A DNA stretch of 33,453 nt from the NCBI GenBank assembly GCA_031269345.1, contig JAISZH010000146.1, positions 1 through 33,453 on the forward strand, in the 5' to 3' direction. The notes under the pieces are model-generated. The model was not told the origin of the DNA. It saw only the letters and a list, made by a program, of their open reading frames with translations, and did not search any database. Shown one piece after another: positions 6,138 through 13,132 of this stretch. Positions within the stretch are counted from its first letter, which is position 1. The number at the start of each line of letters is the position of its first letter. The stretch is from Desulfovibrio sp. (lineage in GTDB: Bacteria; Desulfobacterota; Desulfovibrionia; Desulfovibrionales; Desulfovibrionaceae). The position numbers and the translations under genes were made by a program.

Positions 6138-7610
6138 TTACAGGTTGGCCTTCAGGCGTTCCATTATTCTGGAAACCAGCGCGTCAAGGGCTGCTTCGTT
6201 CAGAAGCGGCGCGGCCCCGGTTTCCGACTGAATTTTCGGTCTTATGTCTTCTATCTCGCGCAATCCGTAAGCCACCCGGCGGACGTTGATCAGGTTGAGC
6301 GGCCCCACGTTGTCGGAAGTGGCGTTATGGCCCACCGCCCCGCATCCCAGGGTCAGGGAGGGGGCCACGGCGGCGGTGGCCCCGATGGCCGCGAGCGCCG
6401 CGGGAGAGTTGACAATCAGCCGTGAAACCGGCTTTTTCAGGCCGAACTCCCGGATTACCGCCTCGTCGCGCGAATGGATGCTCATGGTGTGCCCCGCGCC
6501 TTCCAGAGAGAGTATCTCAATGCAGCGCAGGCAGGCTTTTTCCCAGTTCTCCTCGACATAAAAGCCCAGAACCGGCATGAGTTTCTCTTTGGAATAGGGA
6601 ACCTTTTCCCCCACCCTGGTTTCTTCGCCCAAAAGCACCCGCACCCCGGCCGGGATGCTGATGCCGGCGGTTTGCGCGATCACCTCCGGGGAACGGCCGA
6701 CCAACCTGGCGTTCATGGTGCCGCCGGGGCCCATAAGCACCTTTTCCACCTTTTCCGAATCTCCTGGAGGCAGGAAATAGCCGCCCTGTTTCTTGACCTC
6801 GGCCATTACCTCCTGCCGGATGCAGCTTTCGGTAATGATGGACTGTTCCGATGCGCAGATGGTGCCGTTGTCGAAGGTTTTGGAATCGAAAATGCGCTTG
6901 ACGGCCAGGGGGATGTCCGCGCTGCGCTCGATAAACGACGGACCGTTGCCCGGGCCTACGCCTATAGCCGGGGTGCCGGAGCTGTAAGCCGCGTGCACCA
7001 TGGCGTTGCCGCCGGTGGCCAGGATGAGGTTCATCCGCGGATGGGTCATCAGGGTGCGGGTCCCCTCCAGTGTGGGGTTGGTCAGGCAGGTAACCAGATT
7101 TGGCGGCAGACCGAGGCTTTTGAGCACCCCGCGCACGATCCTGACCGTTTCCATGATGCAGTTCTTCGCGCCGGGGTGAGGCGAAAAAATCACGGCGCAC
7201 CCCGCCTTCAGGGCAATCAGCGATTTGAAGATAGTCGTGGAGGTGGGATTGGTCGAGGGGATCAGGGCGGTCACCAGACCGACCGGCACGCCGACTTCAA
7301 AGATCCGGTTTTCCGCATCCTTGCGGATAAGACCGACGGTCTTCATATCTTTAATGTGCTCGTAAACGGTGCGCGAGGCAAAGAGGTTTTTGACCACCTT
7401 GTCCTGCCAGATCCCGAAGCCGGTCTCCTCGTGAGCCAGCTTGGCCAGCCGGACTGCCTGGGCTTCCGCGGCTTTTGCCGCGCAAGCCACGGCATTGTCC
7501 ACAGCGGCCTGATCCAGCTCACGATAGATATCCTGGGCCTCGGCGGCCAGTTGCACCAAATTGCGGGCTTCCTGAATTGAAATCAGGTCCAGGTCTTTGA
7601 CTGTGATCAA
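6138..7610 (-). CDS. eutE: EutE, CoA-acylating acetaldehyde dehydrogenase
   Basis: EutE oxidises acetaldehyde with NAD+ and CoA to acetyl-CoA inside the compartment, keeping the toxic aldehyde contained. The 490-residue protein has the aldehyde dehydrogenase fold. Visible blocks are GVPVGLVTALIPSTNPTSTT, the glycine-rich ATGGNAMVHAAYSSGTPAIG, and the catalytic cysteine in DNGTICASEQS (Cys252). The start is TTG (7608-7610), with AGGAGG six bases before it. The N-terminus begins close to the ALDH core and lacks the about 30-residue amphipathic targeting peptide of enterobacterial EutE. It may be recruited by another cargo protein or by an internal signal. Confidence 0.95.
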   Translation of the reverse strand: MITVKDLDLISIQEARNLVQLAAEAQDIYRELDQAAVDNAVACAAKAAEAQAVRLAKLAHEETGFGIWQDKVVKNLFASRTVYEHIKDMKTVGLIRKDAENRIFEVGVPVGLVTALIPSTNPTSTTIFKSLIALKAGCAVIFSPHPGAKNCIMETVRIVRGVLKSLGLPPNLVTCLTNPTLEGTRTLMTHPRMNLILATGGNAMVHAAYSSGTPAIGVGPGNGPSFIERSADIPLAVKRIFDSKTFDNGTICASEQSIITESCIRQEVMAEVKKQGGYFLPPGDSEKVEKVLMGPGGTMNARLVGRSPEVIAQTAGISIPAGVRVLLGEETRVGEKVPYSKEKLMPVLGFYVEENWEKACLRCIEILSLEGAGHTMSIHSRDEAVIREFGLKKPVSRLIVNSPAALAAIGATAAVAPSLTLGCGAVGHNATSDNVGPLNLINVRRVAYGLREIEDIRPKIQSETGAAPLLNEAALDALVSRIMERLKANL

Positions 7611-7637
7611 GGTTTTCCTCCTTACTTGAAAAGGGGG

Positions 7638-8093
7638 CTATTTCTTCCCGGCTTTGATCCGGACCTTTCTGGCCGGTTTGGCGCCGTCCGCGTTCTGGGG
7701 CGCGGCTTTTGCCACATCTTGATCGGGGCTTTGCGCGTCATGAGGCGCCACCGCCTTATGCGCGTCGTCCGGCGCCGGTTTTTTTGGCGCGGACCCTTTG
7801 CCGCCTTGTGTTCCAGGTTCAAAGGCGGGTCTTACCGGGTCGGCCGGCCGGGGGATCAGATGGGTGGCGCCCTGGGCCGCGAGCCGGCTTATGGCGCCCT
7901 GCGCCGCGGCAAGCGCGGCCCGCATGGCGCCGACGTCCCCGGACAAAAGGCAGGCGGCCAGCCCTCCTCCCACCAGAGTATGTCCCGAAAGCCTTACATT
8001 GGCGGCCTTCAGAGCGGCATCGGCGGCTTCCACGAGGGGCAGCAGCCCCCTGGTTTCCACAATGCCCAAAGCTTCCCTGTTATGAGTGTCCAC
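7638..8093 (-). CDS. BMC-H shell protein with a disordered basic tail (EutK-like position)
   Basis: Residues 1-87 are a BMC-H domain: REALGIVETRGLLPLVEAAD, LKAANVRLSGH, the pore loop LVGGGL and GDVGAMRAALAAAQGA, ending ATHLIPRPAD. Residues 88-151 are a Pro/Ala/Asp-rich stretch ending in a strongly basic tip (KPARKVRIKAGKK). E. coli EutK also fuses a BMC domain to a C-terminal extension, but that extension is a helix-turn-helix fold; none is visible here. The tail probably faces the lumen and binds cargo or nucleic acid; this is inference. The GTG start at 8093 has GGGAGG nine bases upstream. It lies between eutL and eutE. Confidence 0.88.
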   Translation of the reverse strand: MDTHNREALGIVETRGLLPLVEAADAALKAANVRLSGHTLVGGGLAACLLSGDVGAMRAALAAAQGAISRLAAQGATHLIPRPADPVRPAFEPGTQGGKGSAPKKPAPDDAHKAVAPHDAQSPDQDVAKAAPQNADGAKPARKVRIKAGKK

Positions 8094-8148
8094 CTTTGTT
8101 CACCTCCCGAAATAGGCCGCTCTCCCGGATTGGAGGGGTTGGGCCCGC

Positions 8149-8805
8149 TCAATAGGCGGTGGGGTTTTCCGCCACAAACTGCACGGCCGCGGCAAAGGCG
8201 TCGCAGGCGGCCTTGCAGGCGGACTGGCTGCCGGTCAGCAGTCCGCCGCCGAAGTTGGTTTCCGAAGGCGGACCGTAAAAGGCGGCCAATTTCACATCGG
8301 CGGCTTTCAGGGCCATATCCAGAGCGTACATGGCTTCCAGCGGAGGCGCGATCAGATAGGCAAGGGGTTCGCCTTCGGCCACCCCGGCCACTTTGGACAG
8401 ATAGCTGCCGGTGCGGGAGATGCAGTAGGCGTAATAGGGAATGCTGTCGTCCTCGTTGGCCGAAACGAACCATGCCTCCTCGCTTATGAAGCGTGCTATG
8501 GCGTTTAAGCCGCTTCTGATTTCGGCCGGGTTCGGGCCGGCGATTATGCCTATGATTTCCCCGGCCAGCCTGGTATTGGCATTGGCCGCTCCGGCGTAGA
8601 AACTCTTGGCGTAAACCACTTCCACGTCGGCCATTTTCGTGGCTTCGTCCAAAGCGGTGTAAGTCACGTCGTCGCAGTCGGCGGTGACCAGACCGAGACT
8701 TTTCAAGCCCGGCTTGAGTTGCAGATCCCTTGCCATGTCGGCGCTGACATTGGGGATGATCTTGGCCGCCAGGATCGAAGTTTTCAGAGGATCGTTCTTA
8801 GCCAT
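8149..8805 (-). CDS. eutL: EutL, trimeric tandem-BMC shell protein
   Basis: EutL is a circularly permuted tandem-BMC protein forming pseudohexameric trimers with a gated central pore. The 218-residue product has the family length. Characteristic blocks are KPGLKSLGLVTADCDDVTYT, ALDEATKMADVEVVYAKSFY, ISRTGSYLSKVAGV, APPLEAMYALDMALKAADV and FYGPPSETNFGGGLLTGSQS. The frame is open further upstream, but homology and spacing support the ATG at 8805, preceded by GAAGGG and 19 bases after the eutC stop. It follows the lyase genes, as in E. coli. Confidence 0.95.
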   Translation of the reverse strand: MAKNDPLKTSILAAKIIPNVSADMARDLQLKPGLKSLGLVTADCDDVTYTALDEATKMADVEVVYAKSFYAGAANANTRLAGEIIGIIAGPNPAEIRSGLNAIARFISEEAWFVSANEDDSIPYYAYCISRTGSYLSKVAGVAEGEPLAYLIAPPLEAMYALDMALKAADVKLAAFYGPPSETNFGGGLLTGSQSACKAACDAFAAAVQFVAENPTAY

Positions 8806-8824
8806 GTCGCTACCCTTCGCTTGC

Positions 8825-9709
8825 TTAGAGTTTAAGGTCCAGCCCGCTGGCCTTTTTGTCCAATATGGTCTTGATGATGTCTGCGATATAGGCCCCGGCC
8901 TCGACCGCCGGGGTCCCCCCCCTGTGGATGTTGGAAACCACGGTCCGGCGCGCTTCGGGCATGTCCACCACGGCTTTGTACGCCACATAGGCGGACATGC
9001 TCTCCGCGGTGATCAGGCCGGGCCGTTCTCCGATCAGGACGCAAACCACTTCCGCTCCGGTGATTTCCGAAATGTGGTCCTCAACGCCCACCCGGCCGTA
9101 TTGCACGAAGAAGGGCGCGCAGGGTTTGAGGTTGTGGCGCGCCAGCCCGTCGGCCATGGCCTTCAGCGTGTCGGGGGCGTTGACGGTGACGGCCGTGGTG
9201 GAGAGCCCGTCGGCCACAAAGACGACCACCCGGTTGTTTCCTCCCACATGGGCCTTGATCTTTGCGACATCCTCCTCCGCGCAGAAGCGGCCGAGGTCGG
9301 GACGGGTCAGGTATTCGTCCTTGCTTGAGCACAGGGATTTGAAATGAGCGAAGCCGTGTTCTTTGACCCACTCTTCCGAGACATCGGTGAAAACGGCATC
9401 CATAGCCACGGCGTGGTCGGCGCGGAAGCGCAGGAGCGTTTCCGTCAGGTAGCGCGGACCGGCCCGCCAGACCCCGATACGCGCCGGAGTGGTTTTTTTC
9501 ATGGTCCGCATCGCGCCTGGATTGTGGGGGTGAGGCACCTTGACGACCTCTTGCGGGTCCTGGGCGGCAAGATCCGGCAGGATGTCCCCGTCATCGGCTC
9601 CGCCTTTGCCGGTCCCGTTCCGGGGAGGCGAAGCGGGGGCGGGCGCATCGGCGCTCATTTCCCTCAGTATCTCCTCTACGGCTTTTCTCAGTTCCTGTTC
9701 CGTAAGCAT
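8825..9709 (-). CDS. eutC: EutC, ethanolamine ammonia-lyase small subunit
   Basis: EutC pairs with EutB to form the adenosylcobalamin-dependent lyase that converts ethanolamine to acetaldehyde and ammonia. The 294-residue length matches the family. Conserved blocks are TPARIGVWRAGPRYLTETLL, RFRADHAVAMDAVF, VVVFVADGLSTTAVTVNA, CVLIGERPGLITAESMSAY and VSNIHRGGTPAVEAGAYI. Residues 1-19 (LTEQELRKAVEEILREM) form an amphipathic helix followed by a Pro/Gly-rich linker, the classic shape of the EutC microcompartment targeting peptide. A longer frame exists upstream, but the ATG at 9709 has AGAAGG nearby. Confidence 0.96.
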   Translation of the reverse strand: MLTEQELRKAVEEILREMSADAPAPASPPRNGTGKGGADDGDILPDLAAQDPQEVVKVPHPHNPGAMRTMKKTTPARIGVWRAGPRYLTETLLRFRADHAVAMDAVFTDVSEEWVKEHGFAHFKSLCSSKDEYLTRPDLGRFCAEEDVAKIKAHVGGNNRVVVFVADGLSTTAVTVNAPDTLKAMADGLARHNLKPCAPFFVQYGRVGVEDHISEITGAEVVCVLIGERPGLITAESMSAYVAYKAVVDMPEARRTVVSNIHRGGTPAVEAGAYIADIIKTILDKKASGLDLKL

Positions 9710-9777
9710 GGTGTACCTTCTTGTCTGAGCGTGTTCAAGGCGGTGATTTCGTATCGCGCGCCGCAGGGGGGACTGCC

Positions 9778-11139
9778 TCAGCAAAACAGCGAAGCGTCGC
9801 CGGCCTTATCCGTCAACCGGCCGTTTTCCCACAGGCCCATCTTTTCCATCCATCCGGCAAAGGCCGGGATCGGCGAAAGGCCCAGAAGCTGGCGTAGCGA
9901 GGGTCCGTCGTGATAGCTGGTGCACTGGTAGTTCAACATGATGTCGTCGCCGTGGGGGATGCCCATGAAATAGTTGCATCCGGCCGTTGACAGGAGAATG
10001 GCCAGATTCTCTATATCGTTCTGATCGGCTTTGGCGTGGTTGGTGTAGCAGGCGTCGCAGCCCATGGAAATGCCGGTCAGTTTGCCCATGAAATGGTCTT
10101 CAAGGCCGGCTCTGGTGATCTGCTTGGAATCATACAAGTATTCCGGACCGATGAACCCGACCACGGTGTTTACGAGAAAAGGGCTGAAGCGTTTCGCTAA
10201 ACCATAGCAGCGGGCTTCCATGGTCACCTGATCGGCCCCGTGATGGGCGCCCGCGGACAGCTCCGAGCCTTGTCCGGTTTCGAAATACATGACATTGGGG
10301 CCCGCGGCCGTGCCCTTGTGCAGGGCCAGATCCAGGGCCTCGTCCAGCATGGCGGCGCTGATGCCGAAAGTTTCGTTGCCCTTCTGGGAGCCGGCGATGC
10401 TCTGGAAGATGAGATCAGTAGGAGCGCCCTGGCGCACGGCTTCCATCTGGGTCGTGACGTGGCCGAGCACGCAGATCTGGGTGGGTATGTCGAATTTGAC
10501 TTTGATCTCCTGAAAGCGCTCCAGGATTTTCTTCACGTTGTCCACCGTGTCGTCCACCGGGTTCAAGCCGATGACCGCGTCGCCCGCGCCAAAGGACAGG
10601 CCCTCGTAAACGGAACTGGTGATGCCTTCAATGTCGTCGGTGGTGTGGTTGGGCTGCAAACGTATGGCCAGGGTGCCGTCCAGCCCGATTGTGGTGTTGC
10701 AGCGGGCGGTGACGCGCACTTTGGAGGCGGCGTAAATAAGGTCCATGTTGCTCATCAGCTTCGCCGTCCCGGCCACAATTTCTGAAGTCAGGCCGCGGCT
10801 TGCGCGGCGGATCATGTCCCCGGTGGTATTGTCGCTGAGAAGCCATTCGCGGAACTCGCCCATGCTCCAGTTCCGGATTTCATTGTATATGCTCTCATTG
10901 ACGTCATCTTGGATTATGCGGGTTACCTCGTCATCTTCATAAGGCACAACGGGGTTTTCCCTCAGATCGGCGATGGTCGCCGCGGCGAGTACCTGTTTGG
11001 CGGCGACGCGTTCAGCCATGGTTTCCGCTGCGATCCCGGCCAGATGGTCGCCGGAGCGGTCTTCATTGGCCTTGGCCAGGACGTCCTTGACGTCTTTGAA
11101 CTGATAGGCTTTGCCGAAAAGACTGGTTTTGAGTATCAC
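9778..11139 (-). CDS. eutB: EutB, ethanolamine ammonia-lyase large subunit
   Basis: EutB is the catalytic TIM-barrel subunit of the B12-dependent lyase. The 453-residue product has the family length. Blocks seen include VPYEDDEVTRIIQDDVNES, LTSEIVAGTAKLMSNMDLIY, TIGLDGTLAIRLQPNHTTDD, SFGAGDAVIGLNPVDDTVDN, MYFETGQGSELSAGAHHGAD and GCDACYTNHAKADQND. The start is GTG (11,137-11,139), overlapping the eutP stop in a GTGA junction, with a strong GGAGGGGAG before it. It is followed by eutC after 68 bases. Confidence 0.97.
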   Translation of the reverse strand: MILKTSLFGKAYQFKDVKDVLAKANEDRSGDHLAGIAAETMAERVAAKQVLAAATIADLRENPVVPYEDDEVTRIIQDDVNESIYNEIRNWSMGEFREWLLSDNTTGDMIRRASRGLTSEIVAGTAKLMSNMDLIYAASKVRVTARCNTTIGLDGTLAIRLQPNHTTDDIEGITSSVYEGLSFGAGDAVIGLNPVDDTVDNVKKILERFQEIKVKFDIPTQICVLGHVTTQMEAVRQGAPTDLIFQSIAGSQKGNETFGISAAMLDEALDLALHKGTAAGPNVMYFETGQGSELSAGAHHGADQVTMEARCYGLAKRFSPFLVNTVVGFIGPEYLYDSKQITRAGLEDHFMGKLTGISMGCDACYTNHAKADQNDIENLAILLSTAGCNYFMGIPHGDDIMLNYQCTSYHDGPSLRQLLGLSPIPAFAGWMEKMGLWENGRLTDKAGDASLFC

Positions 11140-11687
11140 AGCTCCCCTCCGTTGTGGGCGGGGCCGAAACCCCGCGGTTGCCGACTGTATCTCCGGGCCG
11201 TGCCGGGGCGGGATCGGGAAAACAGGCGGCGTTGCAACTCCTCAAGCCCTTCCCCGCTTTTCGCCGAAACCCGTACAAGATCCTCAACGCCCGCGCCTTT
11301 CAGAGCCGCTTCGGCGTCCGCCAGATCAGCCGGGGAAGCCGCGTCCGTCTTGGCGATCACCCCCAAAACCGGCGCCTTCAGGGCCAGGGCGATCCTGGCC
11401 GGCAGCCTCGTCCTGCGGCCGGCGTCGATGACGAACAGGATGAGGGAGGCGCGGACGGAGTTGAGGATAATGGCGTTGTAATAGCGGGGGACGCTGAGCA
11501 TTTCGCCCGGAGTGTCAATGGCCCTGTCCAGATAAACCAAGGCTTCGGTCTTTTTCACTTGGCCGTCCATAAGCCCCAGACTTTTCAAAAGAGTGCTCTT
11601 GCCGGCCCCGGAAGGCCCGACCACCATGATGCACCGTTTCTCAGCCGCAAGACTTCCCGCGCGTCCCGCTTCCCCGTCCTGCTTCAT
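11136..11687 (-). CDS. eutP: EutP, Ras-like P-loop GTPase of the eut operon
   Basis: EutP/PduV-type small GTPase-fold protein; its role is poorly defined, with acetate kinase activity or compartment movement proposed for homologues. The P-loop GPSGAGKS is at residues 24-31. LVIYLDRAIDTPGE-like residues (ALVYLDRAIDTPGEML) match the EutP switch region, and AKTD near residue 113 is the base-recognition motif. At 183 residues it is longer than the usual about 150-160, with about 20 extra N-terminal and some C-terminal residues. The ATG at 11,687 overlaps the eutS stop (ATGA), and its own stop overlaps eutB, so eutS-P-B form one translational unit. Confidence 0.92.
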   Translation of the reverse strand: MKQDGEAGRAGSLAAEKRCIMVVGPSGAGKSTLLKSLGLMDGQVKKTEALVYLDRAIDTPGEMLSVPRYYNAIILNSVRASLILFVIDAGRRTRLPARIALALKAPVLGVIAKTDAASPADLADAEAALKGAGVEDLVRVSAKSGEGLEELQRRLFSRSRPGTARRYSRQPRGFGPAHNGGEL

Positions 11688-12022
11688 GTTTTCGTCAAAG
11701 GAGCGGGAGCGAAGCCCAGAATATTGTTCAATGCGGACAAAGCCCCGTCAAGGGCGCTTTCAACCGAGGCCACGTCGCCTGTGAACACCAGACATCCAGT
11801 GAAGCGATCTACGAATTCCAGGCGGATGTCGCCGTGCTTGCTGGCGGAATCGGCGGCAATGATGGCGCCCTCGCCCGGAGTGATGGTCATCAGTCCGATG
11901 GCTCCTTTATCTTCGACCCCGATCTGCCGACATAAATCGCGGCCCGGATGCGCGATCATGTGGGCAAGCGTGACCTGCTTGCCGGGGACGTATTCCTGGA
12001 TGGTGCGGATTTTCTCTGACAT
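11684..12022 (-). CDS. eutS: EutS, hexameric BMC shell protein; first gene of the operon
   Basis: EutS is a permuted BMC-H shell subunit with a bent hexamer. The 112-residue protein has the family start MSEKIRTIQEYVPGKQVTLA and continues HMIAHPGRDLC, then GAIGLMTITPGEGAIIAADS, LEFVDRFTGCLVFTGDVASV and LNNILGFAPAPLTKT. The frame opens 14 codons earlier, but the ATG at 12,022 is chosen from homology and from GGAGGCAGAGG just upstream. As the first gene after a 350-bp regulatory region, it probably carries the operon promoter. Confidence 0.96.
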   Translation of the reverse strand: MSEKIRTIQEYVPGKQVTLAHMIAHPGRDLCRQIGVEDKGAIGLMTITPGEGAIIAADSASKHGDIRLEFVDRFTGCLVFTGDVASVESALDGALSALNNILGFAPAPLTKT

Positions 12023-12060
12023 TCGCGCCTCTGCCTCCGAGGCATTTTCACCCTGAATCC

Positions 12061-12073
12061 GCAAACTGTTTGC
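12061..12073. promoter_or_regulatory. 13-bp palindrome in the eutS leader (proximal)
   Basis: GCAAACTGTTTGC is a perfect 6-1-6 palindrome about 40 bases upstream of the eutS start. It has the same geometry as the palindrome at 12,131. It may be an operator or an RNA hairpin; no known regulator motif is recognised. Confidence 0.4.
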
Positions 12074-12130
12074 TTTTTAACACGTATGCCGGTAGATTAA
12101 GACGATGCCGCAGAAGACGGGCGGTCGTGA

Positions 12131-12143
12131 AATCCTCAGGATT
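12131..12143. promoter_or_regulatory. 13-bp palindrome in the eutS leader (distal)
   Basis: AATCCTCAGGATT is a perfect 6-1-6 palindrome, placed about 40 bases downstream of the candidate eutS promoter. Symmetry of this size suits a dimeric repressor site. The hairpin loop is too short for the six-base-loop pairs bound by EutV. Confidence 0.4.
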
Positions 12144-12181
12144 CCTCCACAGCGCGCAAGACACTCCCGGCCATTTCTTAT

Positions 12182-12210
12182 TTCATAGCATCTGCCGCGC
12201 CTGGTTGCAA
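12182..12210 (-). promoter_or_regulatory. Candidate sigma-70 promoter for the eut operon
   Basis: On the minus strand TTGCAA (12,205-12,210) is followed after exactly 17 bases by TATGAA (12,182-12,187), with a TGC extended -10. Each box matches 4 of 6 consensus bases. Transcription would start near 12,175, giving a leader of about 150 nt containing both palindromes. No good sigma-54 site was found. Confidence 0.4.
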
Positions 12211-12290
12211 GGGAATAACAGCGTGCAGGGACGGCTACGTCTGCGTGATGTTGAGTTTTGACGGCCAAATCAAACCGCAAGGGAATTTTT

Positions 12291-12365
12291 ACGGATTTCC
12301 GCATGGAAATCCGGACAGCGGCCCGACGGCCGCTGTCGCCCAAGGAAAAGTTTATTTTTCAATGC
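12291..12365 (-). repeat. Hairpin array family A/B, copy 3 (internally deleted)
   Basis: Reverse orientation. hp4 is at 12,292-12,313 (CGGATTTCC/GGAAATCCG) and hp3 at 12,314-12,337 (GACAGCGGCC/GGCCGCTGTC, 10-bp perfect stem). A remnant of hp0 (GGAAAAGTTTATTTTTC) runs to about 12,360. hp1 and hp2 are missing, as if deleted between conserved linkers. The array ends 12 bases before the rubredoxin start, so it forms that gene's leader. Confidence 0.8.
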
Positions 12366-12376
12366 GAGTATCAATA

Positions 12377-12580
12377 ATGAGCGATCCAAAAGAAATGTGG
12401 CGCTGTCAGACAGTGAACTGCGGCTATGTCTATGACCCGGAACGCGGAGACCGCAAAGGGAAAATACCGCGCGGCACAAAGTTTGAAGACCTGCCCGAAG
12501 CCTGGCGCTGCCCGGTATGCGGCGCAAGCAGGAAGTCCTTTGCCAGCATGATTGGCGATCACCCCTTCTCCGGCCGATAA
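12377..12580 (+). CDS. Rubredoxin-2 with C-x4-C spacing
   Basis: Small iron electron carrier of the cytoplasm; in sulfate reducers rubredoxins feed oxygen- and peroxide-detoxifying enzymes. The 67-residue product begins [20 protein letters not shown] and continues [11 protein letters not shown], with the second knuckle WRCPVCGA. The first cysteine pair is C-x4-C instead of the usual C-x2-C, the spacing known from D. desulfuricans rubredoxin-2. The ATG at 12,377 is chosen because homology begins there; the ribosome site is weak, and upstream sequence is array copy 3. It is divergent from eutS. Confidence 0.93.
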   Translation: MSDPKEMWRCQTVNCGYVYDPERGDRKGKIPRGTKFEDLPEAWRCPVCGASRKSFASMIGDHPFSGR

Positions 12581-12593
12581 TCATCAGGGATTT

Positions 12594-13015
12594 TTGAAAA
12601 AAATCCGGCTCGCCCTGTTTTTCTTTTGCGTATGCGCGCCTCCCGCCCAAGCTCAGGTCGCCATGCGGGCAATACCCGTGCCGGATACCGTCAGCCGTGA
12701 AATGCAGGTCCTGATTGGGGCCGGGCCTTTCCCGTTCTGGGACATGCACCCCAAAAACACAGCGGAATGGAAGACCTTTGTCGAAAAGGTCACAGCGGCT
12801 GGCATGGCCGCTTTGCCGAAGCTGCGGGAGCTGACGGGAGTCACTGTGGAACCGGGAATCCTTGCCGGCGTTCCCGTGTTCACCGTCACACCGCGAAACG
12901 TGCCTTCCGGGAATGCCGGGCGCGTTCTGCTGCATTTCCATGGTGGCGGCTATGCGCTGAATCCGGGGGAAGCCGGGACCGGGGAAGCTATCCTTTTTTG
13001 GCCTGGAAATGGAAA
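12594..13015 (+). pseudogene. Truncated alpha/beta-hydrolase (esterase-like), N-terminal third only
   Basis: The frame encodes a signal peptide (KKIRLALFFFCVCAPPAQAQ) and then about 110 residues of an HSL-type alpha/beta hydrolase. It reaches the oxyanion motif HFHGGGYALNPGEAGTGEAI. Homology then stops: the nucleophile Ser, Asp and His regions are absent. The remaining frame runs into hairpin array G and ends at 13,124. A TTG at 12,594 before KKIRL is the best start; a longer frame overlapping the rubredoxin gene exists but lacks support. It is most likely a remnant of an exported esterase gene, cut where the array begins. Confidence 0.7.
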
Positions 13016-13122
13016 GCGTGACAGGATGTCACGCCGGAACACGAAGCATTTCGAGCGGCGAGGCGAAACAGAGCTTTTGCCGCAGCCGCCAAGTCAAAAC
13101 CGCGTGGATGCGGTTTTGACTT
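13016..13122. repeat. Hairpin array G (in the hydrolase pseudogene)
   Basis: Three stem-loops: GCGTGACA/TGTCACGC at 13,016-13,034; an imperfect GC-rich stem (GGCGAGGCGAAA with TTTTGCCGCAGCC) near 13,056-13,089; and AAGTCAAAACCGC/GCGGTTTTGACTT at 13,091-13,122 (13-bp perfect stem). The last stem lies between convergent genes and could stop transcription of either, although it has no U-tract. Confidence 0.7.
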
Positions 13123-13132
13123 GAAATTCGAA

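Noticed and set aside
12100-12230. Sigma-54 promoter for the eut operon
   Set aside because: TTGC boxes are present (near 12,160 and 12,207), but no GG element lies at the correct distance.
12061-12250. Cobalamin riboswitch or EutV-type antiterminator in the eutS leader
   Set aside because: No B12-box-like sequence, and no pair of hairpins with six-base loops of the required form.
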